This document shows, in pieces, positions 40,957 to 50,019 of a stretch of DNA of 64,000 nt. The stretch comes from Stutzerimonas kunmingensis (GTDB lineage Bacteria > Pseudomonadota > Gammaproteobacteria > Pseudomonadales > Pseudomonadaceae): contig NZ_PISM01000001.1 in the NCBI RefSeq assembly GCF_002929225.1, positions 1 to 64,000 of the forward strand, written 5' to 3'. The first letter of the stretch is position 1; each line of letters begins with the position of its first letter. Made by a program: the position numbers and the translations under genes. Under the pieces are notes generated by a model, which was not told the DNA's origin, did no database searches, and saw only the letters and a program-made list of their open reading frames with translations.

Positions 40957-42326
40957 AGCCACTCAGCCTCGCATCGCGTCTCGCGCTTCAAATCACACTG
41001 ACCGGCGCCGCTTTGGTCGCGCTGCTGATTGCACTGAGCTACTGGGTACTGGTGCGCCAACTGGAACTGCGCGCCCAGGAGGAAGTGACGGCCAAGCTCT
41101 CTCAGATCGATCATGGACTCCTCGAAGACACCAAAGCCCGTATGGGCCGCTCCTGGCAACACGCATTGAGCGATACCGTACTCGGCCATGACAACCTTTC
41201 GATTACGGTCATCGGCGATACAGCGAAATCACCCATTTTCAGTATCGGCCGATTCGCCAATGCGCCGCAGCAGCTGGATCTCGTGAGCAGGGACGGCGAC
41301 TATCTTGGCTGGACAACGAAAGATGGCGTGCAGATGCTAACCGGGCGCAAGCAAATCCAAGTCCCGGGACTGGCTCCAATGACGCTTTTACTTTCGCAAG
41401 ATCGCAGTGCCGATCAACGGCTAGTGGCTGCATTTCTGCGCTCGGCCTTAGTGACCGTGCCGATGCTACTGATATTGATCGGATTGGCTGGATGGCTAAT
41501 CGCCCAAAATGGTTTGCGACCGCTGCGCAAGTTCCGGGCCTTGGCGACTAAGGTATCGACACAGGACCTATCACCCCGAATCCGCACCGATCGGCTTCCG
41601 CAAGAGCTCCAGGCATTGGCGCACAGCCTCAACGTAATGCTTCATCGACTCGATGACGGCGTTCAGCAACTGTCACAATTCTCGGACGATGTGGCTCATG
41701 AGTTAAAAACTCCGCTGAACAACCTGATAGGCAAGGCGCAGGTGACTTTGGTGCGTGAGCGAAGCAAGGAGCATTATCGGGAGGTGATCGAGTCGTCGGT
41801 TGAAGAACTCGAACGCATGGATCGAATCGTGTCAGACATGCTGTTTCTCGCCCAGGCCAGCCACGCCAGCCCAGCACTGAAGCTCGAACAATTATCTTTA
41901 GGAAGCGAGGCGAGGCGCGTATGTGAATACTTCGAAGTCCTTGCCGAAGAAGCGGGAGTCGCTACGACAGTAACGGGCGATGCCATGATTTTGGGAAATC
42001 GACTTATGGTCCAGCGGGCCATTTCCAACCTGCTATCCAACGCGCTGCGGCATTCAAATACTGGCAGTACGGTCGAACTTAAGATCCTTGAGGAGGACGT
42101 AGACATCGTCTCGCTGGCTGTCACCAATCATGGCGCGACTATCGAATCGGATCATCTCCCACATCTGTTCGACCGCTTTTACCGCGTTAACGGCATACAA
42201 CCTCACGGGGCAGGATTGGGGCTAGCGATTGTCCGCTCAGTGATGAACCTCCACAAAGGCCACGTGGCCGTCGCCAGCAAAGACGGTCGGACCACGTTTG
42301 AACTCACGTTTCCTCGGCAGGCCTGA
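40953..42326 (+). CDS. czcS: heavy-metal sensor histidine kinase
   Basis: 457-residue inner-membrane kinase. Helix 1 (about 12-35), a periplasmic sensor (about 36-160), helix 2 (about 162-185), HAMP (LRPLRKFRALATKV on), HisKA with phospho-His H249 (DDVAHELKTPLNN), and HATPase with N box LMVQRAISNLLSNALRH and G box GAGLGLAIVRS. The likely start is TTG 40953, which overlaps the czcR stop by 4 bases; no ATG lies near. Similar in its C-terminus to the broken kinase at 16557. Confidence 0.9.
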   Translation: MKPLSLASRLALQITLTGAALVALLIALSYWVLVRQLELRAQEEVTAKLSQIDHGLLEDTKARMGRSWQHALSDTVLGHDNLSITVIGDTAKSPIFSIGRFANAPQQLDLVSRDGDYLGWTTKDGVQMLTGRKQIQVPGLAPMTLLLSQDRSADQRLVAAFLRSALVTVPMLLILIGLAGWLIAQNGLRPLRKFRALATKVSTQDLSPRIRTDRLPQELQALAHSLNVMLHRLDDGVQQLSQFSDDVAHELKTPLNNLIGKAQVTLVRERSKEHYREVIESSVEELERMDRIVSDMLFLAQASHASPALKLEQLSLGSEARRVCEYFEVLAEEAGVATTVTGDAMILGNRLMVQRAISNLLSNALRHSNTGSTVELKILEEDVDIVSLAVTNHGATIESDHLPHLFDRFYRVNGIQPHGAGLGLAIVRSVMNLHKGHVAVASKDGRTTFELTFPRQA

Positions 42327-42448
42327 CTCAAAGTGATACCGCACGGAGACAGCCATCACTACGAAGGGGCAAAAACCACAGGGACAAACAACCATTTCGA
42401 GGGCATGCGCGTTGGCCGGGTAACCAGGCCCGCAAGCCCCAACGCCGT

Positions 42449-42649
42449 TCATTTAATGCATGCGTCCTCGCTAATTCCGGCGAGAATGCCGCAAGCCTCA
42501 ACTTCCCGCCCATCGTTGCAATTAGCCCGCAGTGAAACGAGTTGTCGTTCGAGTGATTGCAGAGCGGTTTCAATACTTGTGCTTTGGCAACAAGCGTCAC
42601 AGGTAACGTCTGAAGTCGTTTCCGTTGGCTGCATTGCAACGTGCCGCAT
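42449..42649 (-). CDS. free-standing CadR-type metal-binding domain protein
   Basis: 66 residues from ATG 42649, with GGAGG 8 bases upstream. The second half, LERQLVSLRANCNDGREVEACGILAGI, lines up with the end of CadR (LENQLVTLRGCCDNERQSLDCGILSGL at 6841-7248), including the two metal-ligand Cys (C44, C53). The N-terminus has a Cys cluster (C17, C20, C21) where CadR has its dimer helix, and the winged helix-turn-helix is absent altogether. It therefore should bind metal but not DNA. It could be a metal sponge or a dominant partner of CadR, or only a remnant; the clean ribosome site argues for expression. Confidence 0.6.
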   Translation of the reverse strand: MRHVAMQPTETTSDVTCDACCQSTSIETALQSLERQLVSLRANCNDGREVEACGILAGISEDACIK

Positions 42650-43062
42650 GATCATCACCTCCGAGGGGAGGAAAGTTTACAGCTGCCATCGAGCCCACAT
42701 TTGAGACTAATTGAAGGTGGGCGAACATGCGCAAGCATGTGAGAGCAACACAAAGCCTAGAAATCAAACATTTATGGTTTGAATGTCTTAATTTTCCGTG
42801 ATCTCGTTATGATTCCATAAAAATTCCCGTCATGGAAATGTTCTGATAAATCAATCAGTTAGGATGGATGTGAGTGAATTTTCCCGTTATCTCGGCATGG
42901 CCCCGAATACGGAGCAGCTCCCAGCTTACGGCGCACCTTGTCGAGTTCAGAAAGTTCACTTTGCTACTCTGGTCAGCCCGTCGAATGGGTTGATGGGTGT
43001 GAGTTGAGCGGAGCAAGAAAGCATGAGCTACAGGGTTGATCTTGGCTTAGGAGGCGAGAGCA
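42650..43062. other. 413-bp region between the CadR-domain gene and lnt
   Basis: No gene recognised. A short hairpin ACATGC-GCAA-GCATGT is at about 42727-42742. The region presumably carries the divergent promoters; no clear MerR-type dyad was found. Confidence 0.4.
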
Positions 43063-44598
43063 TTGGGTGATAAGTGCGCTCTACCGTCCGACTTAACCTC
43101 GGGAATGCGCTACAAGACGTTTCTGACAAGGGTGATGGCTTTACTAGCCGGAGGCGCCATGCCGCTTGCCTTTGCCCCTGTGGGCTGGGCATGGATTGCG
43201 GTGATGGCTCTTGCCGCATTATTTGTCCTGGTCGCGCAATCTTCAAGGCGTCAGGCGCTATGGTCGGCCTACATATTTGGCCTTGGTTACTTCGGCGTAG
43301 GTGTCTCCTGGGTCTACATCAGCATCAGCCAGTACGGCAATGGCCCCGTGGTGGCAGTGTTAGCCACAACGGCCTTTGTCTCGCTGCTAGCTCTCTTCCC
43401 ATGGGGCGTCGCGTATCTCGTACGCCGCCTGCACCCTGAGATCGATGCGACGGCGCTCTGGCTAGGGCTACCAGCGGCATGGGTGTTGAGTGAATGGATG
43501 CGCACCTGGTTCTTAACCGGCTTTCCTTGGCTTTTTATCGGCTACAGCCAGACCGACACCACACTTGCCACTATCGCTCCTGTCTTTGGTGTGCTTGGCG
43601 TGAGTTTTCTGGTGGCCTTGCTCGCTGGCGGGCTTGCGTGGGTTATCTTGGGCTTAAGCCTGCACCGTGCGACGGTAGCCGGTGCCGTGTTAATCGCTAC
43701 TCTCGCCAGCTTGCAGATTCTGGATCGTGAGTGGACGCAGCCAGCCGCTGGCCCTATCAATATTGCCCTCTTGCAGGGAAACATCACGCAAGACAAAAAA
43801 TGGGACCCGGATTCCCGGGAAATCACGCTTGACCGCTATCAGACGCTTACGAAGCAGCATCTCGGGGCCGACATCGTGATTTGGCCAGAAGCGGCAATCC
43901 CGATGTGGCATGACCAGGCTAGAGAATATCTTGCTGAGCTCGAGGCGTTAGCCGATCAGGCCGGCACCTCGTTAATGATTGGCGTCCCTATACGCGAGAC
44001 GGACGGTCGCACCTACAACGCGGTGATAAGCCTCTCAGATCCCGCAGGGTACTACTACAAACGCCACCTGGTGCCATTCGGTGAATATGTTCCGCTCCGG
44101 AACTTCTTGGGTTCGGCCCTCGACGTGCTCGGGGCGCCTATGTCCGATTTCACACCAGGACGGGAAGCGCACGTCCTTAACGCAGCGGGTGTGCCCGTCG
44201 GAGCACTCATCTGCTACGAGGCGGTCTTTGGTGCTGAAGTCACGGAACTTCTGCCCGAAGCGCAGTTACTGGTGAATGTCAGCAACGATGCTTGGTTCGG
44301 CAGCTCAATCGGCCCTCTCCAGCACTTCCAGATGGTCCGCATGCGTGCCATCGAAACCGGACGTGACCTACTGCGAGCCACGAACACGGGCATCACAGCA
44401 ACTGTCAGCTATGAGGGAAAGGTCCTTACACGCGCTCCTCAATTCCGCGTAGCCACCCTCAGCGCCGAAGTGACCCCCCGAACTGGCGCGACCCCTTATG
44501 TGCGCTGGCGGGATTGGCCTATCCTTGGCGTGATCGCACTCGGACTCGGTTTGCTCCTGCTTCGTCGAATTCGGCAGTATCATCGGTTGGATACATAA
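43063..44598 (+). CDS. lnt: accessory apolipoprotein N-acyltransferase
   Basis: 511-residue inner-membrane enzyme that adds the third acyl chain to lipoproteins. About six to seven helices in residues 20-220, then a nitrilase-fold periplasmic domain with catalytic E276 (WPEAAIP), K333 (YYYKRHLVPFGEY) and C384 (ALICYEAVF), and a final helix (about 485-505). These match E. coli E267/K335/C387. TTG 43063 is supported by AGGAGG 8 bases upstream; ATG 43105 is the alternative. The housekeeping lnt normally sits beside ybeX/corC, which is not here, so this is probably a second copy. Confidence 0.9.
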   Translation: MGDKCALPSDLTSGMRYKTFLTRVMALLAGGAMPLAFAPVGWAWIAVMALAALFVLVAQSSRRQALWSAYIFGLGYFGVGVSWVYISISQYGNGPVVAVLATTAFVSLLALFPWGVAYLVRRLHPEIDATALWLGLPAAWVLSEWMRTWFLTGFPWLFIGYSQTDTTLATIAPVFGVLGVSFLVALLAGGLAWVILGLSLHRATVAGAVLIATLASLQILDREWTQPAAGPINIALLQGNITQDKKWDPDSREITLDRYQTLTKQHLGADIVIWPEAAIPMWHDQAREYLAELEALADQAGTSLMIGVPIRETDGRTYNAVISLSDPAGYYYKRHLVPFGEYVPLRNFLGSALDVLGAPMSDFTPGREAHVLNAAGVPVGALICYEAVFGAEVTELLPEAQLLVNVSNDAWFGSSIGPLQHFQMVRMRAIETGRDLLRATNTGITATVSYEGKVLTRAPQFRVATLSAEVTPRTGATPYVRWRDWPILGVIALGLGLLLLRRIRQYHRLDT

Positions 44599-44697
44599 CG
44601 CTTGCCATTCTCACAGCGAGCAGACTCTGTATCGGGTGAGAAGGAAGGGATTTGTCTACATATGGCATTGGCTCGCAGGAAAAAGCTCCAAAGCCGG

Positions 44698-45353
44698 GCT
44701 GGAGAAACATGAGCTGGCTGCCGGCATCCTGGCTGTGATCAACGGCCACCTGGGTGACCACGGCCTGTCGCTGCGCCAAGGCACTATCGTCGATGCCACA
44801 CTGATCAACGCGCCGAGTTCAACCAAGAACAAGGACGGCAAGCGCGACCCGGAGATGCACCAGACCAAGAAAGGCCAGCAATACTACTTCGGCATGAAGG
44901 CGCACATCGGCGTGGATGACGAATCGGGCTTGGTGCACAGCGTGGTGGGCACGGCGGCCAACGTGGCGGATGTCACCCAGGTCGATAAGCTGCTGCACGG
45001 CGACGAGAATGTGGTTTGCGCCGACGCTGGTTACACCGGCGTTGAGAAGCGTCCCGAGCATGAGGGGCGTCAGGTGATCTGGCAGGTTGCGGCACGCCGC
45101 ATCACCTACAAGAAGCTCGATAAGCGCAGCGCGCTATACAAAGCCAAGCGCAAGATCGAGAAGGCCAAAGCCCCAAGTACGCGCCAAGGTCGAGCACCCG
45201 TTCCGCGTGATCAAGCGGCAGTTTGGCTATACCAAGGTGCGCTTCCGCGGGCTGGTGAAGAACACCGCTCAGTTGGTCACGCTGTTCGCGCTGTCGAATC
45301 TGTGGAAGGCGCGCCGACGGTTACTGACCAACGCGGGAGAGGTGCGCCTGTAA
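44698..45353 (+). pseudogene. IS5-family transposase, 5'-truncated and frameshifted
   Basis: Starts inside the protein (LEKHELAAGILAVINGHLGD) and shares the blocks GTIVDATLINAPSS, GMKAHIGVDDESGLVHS and DAGYTGVEKRPEHEG with the copy at 2-580. At 45171-45174 a run of four C replaces the expected three, shifting the frame; the end ([20 protein letters not shown]) continues in another phase. The 5' third is replaced by unrelated sequence. The IS tail runs to about 45500. Confidence 0.88.
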
Positions 45354-45938
45354 TGCGGGGAATGGCCGCCGCGAGGTGCTCGCGGCGGCTAAAAACACAG
45401 AAATGAGCGGTGATCTGATCATTTTTGGTCGATTTTCCGCTTTCAAAATCGGCGGAAGCTGAAGTCAGCCAGAAATACATGGCTACTTCAGACCATCCCT
45501 AGGGAGACACTGCATAAATAGCCAGCCGCCCCCACCCTTGGCACACTGAGCCCCCTCAACCAGCCCCCTCCATGAGCTTTGTTACGCGCGTGCAGAAGAC
45601 CTTCTCCGAACTCGAATATACCGGGGGAGCAACGTACTTTGGCCTCGATGCTCACCTTGAATGAAGCGCTTCATGGGTGACCCTTGCGATGGAATCGCCC
45701 GAAAGCATAGCAAGGGTTCGATCAGACGTTTTTACACACTCTGGGCCGTAAGCGGAAGCGGTGCTATCTGCCCCTAAGAGGTGTGTTCAAGCTCGTCGTT
45801 TGAGCTTTAGCGAATTTCCCTGGCTCACTTTTCTAAACTGACGACTCACCGTCGCGCGAGCCCATACAGTGGCGGGCCTGAAAGCAAAGCTCGCACTTGA
45901 TTTAGGTTGTCACCAACGGTCATTGAAGCGAAATGCCT
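45354..45938. other. IS5 tail and 585-bp debris region
   Basis: The first part is the non-coding tail of the IS5 remnant, ending near GCTACTTCAGACCATCCC (about 45483-45500). From ATG 45571 a short frame MSFVTRVQKTFSELEY resembles the start of another IS5-type transposase, then decays. Nothing else is recognised. Confidence 0.45.
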
Positions 45939-46652
45939 TTATACCAGCGGCTGGGCGATCCTATTGATAAGTTCCGGCCCATCATTCCGCACGTTCCCGA
46001 CGTCCTTACCCACCGGATGCCACTCGAATTCCTCGACGCATAAACCATGCGCCAGTGCTAGCTCCTCAGCCTTGAGCGGCAAAAGCTCCTGCTGCATCCA
46101 GAGCGCAGCGTACTCTGGCGATAGAACCAGAGGACGCCGATCGTGAATATCGAGCATGCCGGCAGCGCTAGATGACGTAATGACAACAAAGCCGTCGCCG
46201 TCTCGGGGTTCCAGCGAGGCGCCTCGCTGAAACCGCCCGAGCGCAGCGAAAAACATCGGCTCGCCGCTACGGAGCGTGATGTAGTAGGGCTGCTTGATCT
46301 TCGGGTTGGCCGCGTCCTTCTTCCACTCGTACCAACCATCAGCGGGCACTATTGCGCGGCCGGTTTGCCAGATATCGCGAAAGAACTTGCTAGTCGCGGC
46401 CGTTTCCACCCTGGCATTTATCGCTGGTGGTCGCTTCCCCTGTGCCCACAATGGGGCGTAACCCCACTTGACCGGCTCCATGCGCAGGCCATCATCGTCC
46501 TGGTGCAGGAGCTGAACCAGTGATTGCGGACACACGTTGTAGCGTCCGATTGGCTCAGGATTCACGCTGCCACGCAATGGCAAGGGCAGCTGCATCGCGA
46601 TCTTGTCCAGGTACTCATAGGCGATTCGGTACTGAGCGAAACGTCCACACAT
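45939..46652 (-). CDS. SRAP-domain protein (YedK/HMCES type), second copy
   Basis: 237 residues, catalytic C2 (MCGRFAQYR), the NARVETAATS block with active-site Asn, E in DGWYEWK and a C-terminal HDRRPLVLSPE block with the catalytic His. It protects abasic sites in single-stranded DNA by covalent bonding. It is divergent from umuDC over a shared SOS box, so it is likely DNA-damage induced. It differs strongly from the copy at 9202-9843. Confidence 0.9.
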   Translation of the reverse strand: MCGRFAQYRIAYEYLDKIAMQLPLPLRGSVNPEPIGRYNVCPQSLVQLLHQDDDGLRMEPVKWGYAPLWAQGKRPPAINARVETAATSKFFRDIWQTGRAIVPADGWYEWKKDAANPKIKQPYYITLRSGEPMFFAALGRFQRGASLEPRDGDGFVVITSSSAAGMLDIHDRRPLVLSPEYAALWMQQELLPLKAEELALAHGLCVEEFEWHPVGKDVGNVRNDGPELINRIAQPLV

Positions 46653-46700
46653 GGGTGCCCCCGCACATCTGGTTCAATTGACCGGACTCTAGCTTCAGAA

Positions 46701-46720
46701 TACTGTATATGCATACAGTT
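46701..46720. promoter_or_regulatory. LexA/SOS box between SRAP and umuDC
   Basis: TACTGTATATGCATACAGTT: CTGTATAT-GCATACAG fits the gammaproteobacterial CTGT-N8-ACAG consensus with a perfect outer dyad. It lies 15 bp before ATG of umuD and 49 bp before the SRAP start. Confidence 0.92.
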
Positions 46721-46734
46721 ATGAGGTCTGTGCC

Positions 46735-47166
46735 ATGCCCGTCCATATGTTGGGACCTGCTGCTCCCGCCACAATTGCACTGCCGTTTTTCAGTTTCTGC
46801 GTGCCCGCCGGATTCCCGAGCCCAGCGCAGGACCACATGGAGGGGAGCATCTCGCTCGACGAGCTGATGAACATCCGAGCTCCGCATACCTACCTGGCGC
46901 GCGCAGACGGGGAGAGCATGATCCAGGTCGGCATTTTCGACCGAGACATTCTGATCATCGACCGGGGACGAGAGCCCGAGAAGGGGGAGGTGATAATCGC
47001 AGCGCTGAATAATGAGCCTCTGGTCAAGATTTTCGACCGAGCCGGCAGCCAGGTCATTCTGCGCTCGGCTAATCCGAAGTTCCCGCCGCGGTACCTCCTC
47101 GAAAGCGAAGAACTCTACGTATGGGGCGTGGTGTCATACAGCATCCGAATCCATGGCAAGTACTGA
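46735..47166 (+). CDS. umuD: UmuD-type translesion synthesis subunit (S24 peptidase)
   Basis: 143 residues. Self-cleavage site AG at 25-26 (CVPAGFPSP), nucleophile S61 (ADGESM) and general base K98 (EPLVKIF) are present, so RecA-stimulated autocleavage should work. It overlaps the polymerase gene by 14 bp and lies just behind the SOS box. Mobile-element UmuD homologs (RumA/MucA type) raise mutation rates after DNA damage. Confidence 0.92.
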   Translation: MPVHMLGPAAPATIALPFFSFCVPAGFPSPAQDHMEGSISLDELMNIRAPHTYLARADGESMIQVGIFDRDILIIDRGREPEKGEVIIAALNNEPLVKIFDRAGSQVILRSANPKFPPRYLLESEELYVWGVVSYSIRIHGKY

Positions 47167-48433
47167 GCGGGCCATCGCCCTCATTGATTGCAACTCGTTC
47201 TACGCCAGCTGCGAGCGTGTCTTTCGACCAGACTTGCGCCGTACGCCTATCGTCGTGCTTTCGAACAATGACGGCTGCGTGATCGCGCGCTCGGCCGAGG
47301 CAAAGCAGCTCGGTATCAAAATGGGCGTGCCGTATTTTCAGATCCGGCGCGACCTGGAGCGTTGGGGCGTTGTGGTGTTTTCCAGCAATTACGCGCTGTA
47401 CGGCGACATGAGCGAGCGCGTCATGACGGTCATCGAGAGCCTGGTGCCTGCGGTTGAGGTGTACTCAATCGACGAGTCGTTTGCCGACCTTACCGGTGTG
47501 CCAGACGTCGAAGTGCTCGGCAGGCGGATCCGCGCTGAGGTACTGCGCAGCACAGGTATCCCGGTCGGGGTGGGCATTGGGGGGACCAAGACGCTCGCCA
47601 AGTTGGCGAACCATTCAGCGAAGCGCTGGCAGAAGCAGACGGGTGGGGTAGTGGACCTTCTCGACCCGGTGCGGCGCGACAAGGTGCTGCGCGTGACTGA
47701 CGTCGGCGATGTATGGGGTGTCGGTCGCCGGATGACCGAGCACCTGAACAGGTTGGGCATACGTACTGCTTGGGATCTAGCTAGCGCGGATGCCTGGACC
47801 CTGCGCAAAAAATTCAGCGTGGTCATCGAGAAAACCGCACGCGAACTGCGCGGGACGCCGTGCCTCGATCTGGAGGAGGTCGCGTCACCCAAACAGGAGA
47901 TCTGCTGCTCGCGGATGTTCGGCAAGCGCCTGCGCGAGCTTGAGCCAATCAAGGACGCAGTGGCGGCATATGCCGCTCGGGCCAGCGAGAAGCTGAGGGC
48001 ACAGCAGTCCATGTGCAAGCGCGTCCGAATCAGCATCCGTACCGGCATGTTTAATCCCGACGAGCCCAAGTTCGCGAAAGGCGTCGTGTGTGAGCTGCCG
48101 TATCCCACCAACGACACCCGCTACATCATCCGGGCGGCGATCGCTGGGTTGGAACACATCTATCGCGATGGCTTTTCGTTCAGCAAGGCAGAGGTCCTGC
48201 TGATGGACCTCTGCCAGCGCGGCGAGTACACCGACGATCTATTCGCCCAAACCCAGCCCGCCGCGTCGGAGCGCGTTATGGGCGTGCTCGATGCAATCAA
48301 CGCCAAGTGGGGCCGCAATACCCTCCGGCCCGGCCGCGTAACCACCGCGCCGGACTGGGGCATGCGACGGGAGATGATGAGCCAAAGTTTCACGACCAGG
48401 CTGGATCAGTTGTGGGTGGTGCGGTGCAACTAG
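47153..48433 (+). CDS. umuC: UmuC-type DNA polymerase V catalytic subunit
   Basis: 426-residue Y-family polymerase from ATG 47153 ([21 protein letters not shown]). The metal-binding acidic residues lie in ALIDCNSFY and [11 protein letters not shown]; the helix-hairpin-helix region includes [19 protein letters not shown] and [13 protein letters not shown]. The frame is open further upstream but that overlaps umuD. It carries out error-prone bypass of lesions together with cleaved UmuD. Confidence 0.93.
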   Translation: MASTERAIALIDCNSFYASCERVFRPDLRRTPIVVLSNNDGCVIARSAEAKQLGIKMGVPYFQIRRDLERWGVVVFSSNYALYGDMSERVMTVIESLVPAVEVYSIDESFADLTGVPDVEVLGRRIRAEVLRSTGIPVGVGIGGTKTLAKLANHSAKRWQKQTGGVVDLLDPVRRDKVLRVTDVGDVWGVGRRMTEHLNRLGIRTAWDLASADAWTLRKKFSVVIEKTARELRGTPCLDLEEVASPKQEICCSRMFGKRLRELEPIKDAVAAYAARASEKLRAQQSMCKRVRISIRTGMFNPDEPKFAKGVVCELPYPTNDTRYIIRAAIAGLEHIYRDGFSFSKAEVLLMDLCQRGEYTDDLFAQTQPAASERVMGVLDAINAKWGRNTLRPGRVTTAPDWGMRREMMSQSFTTRLDQLWVVRCN

Positions 48434-48515
48434 GCGAGTGCATGCGAGGACCGATGAATTCCAGGTACTGGTTGTAGTGCGATCGCTTGCATCCGTTGAC
48501 CGCTGAAAGCGTAAA

Positions 48516-48539
48516 GAAAAAGCCAGGCAGTGCCTGGCT
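48516..48539 (-). terminator. Rho-independent terminator of the MvaT-type gene
   Basis: AGCCAGGCA (48521-48529) pairs with TGCCTGGCT (48531-48539); on the minus strand a TTTTTC run follows. It is 19 bp past the stop at 48559 and may also serve umuC from the other side. Confidence 0.88.
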
Positions 48540-48558
48540 CTTGTGTTGGTCGGATAGC

Positions 48559-48924
48559 TTACTGAAGCCAACCCTCTACCTTTTCGGCGCCGTGCTTTTC
48601 TTTCCAAGCTTTCAAAATCTTATGATTGCCACCCTTCGTCTCTACCACCTCTCCAGTTTCTGGGTTTTTGTAAACCTTAACTTGGCGCTGCCGACGAGGC
48701 GCTTGAGACGTCGGGGTGGCGCTGATGCTGGTGCGGCTGGGCTGCGGATCCAATATTGAAATAATTTCGCGCAGGCCTACGTCATATTGCCCCATCAAAT
48801 TGCGGAGTTTTTCCTCGAACTCGATTTCGCGCTTGAGTTTGTCGTCATTCTTAAGAGCATCAAGCTGCTTGAGCTGGGCTGCGAGCTGGGCTTCTAGAGC
48901 TTTGAATTCGGCGAGTTTGGACAT
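48559..48924 (-). CDS. MvaT/MvaU-type H-NS-like silencer
   Basis: 121 residues. An N-terminal coiled coil for oligomerisation (about 1-60, MSKLAEFKALEAQLAAQLKQ) and a linker precede the C-terminal DNA-binding domain (about 80-121) with KVYKNPETGEVVETKGGNHK, the AT-pincer type motif of MvaT proteins. Such proteins coat AT-rich foreign DNA in Pseudomonas. Being on the island, it may silence the island itself or join the host MvaT/MvaU network, as Pmr does on plasmids. Confidence 0.88.
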   Translation of the reverse strand: MSKLAEFKALEAQLAAQLKQLDALKNDDKLKREIEFEEKLRNLMGQYDVGLREIISILDPQPSRTSISATPTSQAPRRQRQVKVYKNPETGEVVETKGGNHKILKAWKEKHGAEKVEGWLQ

Positions 48925-49389
48925 GGGTAACCTTCGGAGAACGAAACTGCTTTGTGTGTCTCAGTCTACCGCTTGGGCACGGAGGGAGAAAACTAAGGAC
49001 CGACCGATTTCGTGAGTAATTCAGTCATCGAGAAGGCTGGTACAGGGATGGCGCTGCGGAGTGTTTGTCAGCCAGAGAGGTGCGTACTTCCTGACATATG
49101 AAGTGGTGGGTTAGCAAAATGGGAGGTGACCAAGCGGCGGCCGTTGCATAGAAACGTCGCGCATCCCGTAGAGGAAGCGGACGTGAGCAGGCTTCTTCTG
49201 CTTTAGCAGAGGTAGCCATGCATAGCATCGAAATTGGAGCTAGCCATTTACCTGCGGCAAATGAAGAAAGCTGCCTTTTTTGACAACAATGGCAGCCGCT
49301 TCGCGAAGGCAGTTGATCATTTTGGTCTTATTGCTCGGTCTCGCTCCACATTCGTTTCGCTTACCTGCAAACGCCCAAAATGCTCAACT

Positions 49390-49420
49390 GCCCCATACTT
49401 GAAGGTTTCAAGTATGGGGC
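49390..49420. repeat. hairpin 1 of a pair, CATACTTGAA core
   Basis: GCCCCATACTTGAA (49390-49403), loop GGT, then the perfect complement to 49420: 14 bp stem. It abuts hairpin 2 directly and shares its CATACTTGAA core. Confidence 0.85.
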
Positions 49421-49469
49421 GCGGGGGCATACTTGAAGGAACGCTTCGCTGCTTCAAGTATGCCCCCGC
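49421..49469. repeat. hairpin 2 of a pair, CATACTTGAA core
   Basis: GCGGGGGCATACTTGAA (49421-49437) pairs perfectly with TTCAAGTATGCCCCCGC (49453-49469), 17 bp stem, 15-base loop GGAACGCTTCGCTGC. Followed by AATTTTG. Confidence 0.85.
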
Positions 49470-49937
49470 AATTTTGTTGTCAAATCATAGCCGCCAGGCG
49501 TTGCCTGGCCGAAATGGCGATTGTGCACAGACGTGAGCTGCGCCATTCGCGGGCGCTGCCGCCCCGGCCTCAATCATAAGCCCGATCACTGCGGCACACT
49601 TGTCTTACGACCGCCATGTCACATGACTCGAGTGCTGCAGTCTCGCCGTGTCACTCGTAGGGCTTGCGGCAGTTAGTGAGTGTCGATGCGCCGGGTGACC
49701 GTGCCGTGTGTCTGTCACAGTGGCGTTATGAAGCGGTGTCCGGTCTGATGCCAAAGCGCCCACGCTTCAACTGAAATTTGTGTGGCAGCAGCCGACTGTC
49801 ACGGAATTCTCGTCGCAGCGGATGCAAGTTCTTCGATGGTGGACTGTGCTCAGCGATAGGGCGTGCCAACCGTCGCCGCAAGCGATGCCCGGAGTTGCGT
49901 GAAAATTCGGTTTCTTTCCTGTTGTGTTCAGAACGAA

Positions 49938-49964
49938 AAAGGCCGCAGATTGGCTGCGGCCTTT
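49938..49964. terminator. bidirectional terminator
   Basis: AAAGGCCGCA (49938-49947) pairs with TGCGGCCTTT (49955-49964), with A-run on the left and T-run on the right. It lies 55 bp past the stop of the recombinase gene at 50020. Confidence 0.85.
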
Positions 49965-50019
49965 TATTCATCCTGTCTCATAATCATCTCCAGGCGATGA
50001 TTGTTTTGAACGCTACGCG

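Larger units (their letters stand above)
48925..50019. other. 1.1-kb gene-poor stretch before the recombinases
   Basis: No frame here has credible protein features (49025-49228, 49234-49536 and 49726-49971 are judged noncoding). It contains a pair of adjacent hairpins (49390-49469) and a bidirectional terminator (49938-49964). Confidence 0.5.

Noticed and set aside
49390..49469. CRISPR array or integron attC sites
   Set aside because: Only two hairpins with unequal loops, no spacer pattern, no cas or integron integrase gene.
49726..49971. 81-codon minus-strand frame
   Set aside because: Includes a bidirectional terminator stem inside the frame and shows no family features.
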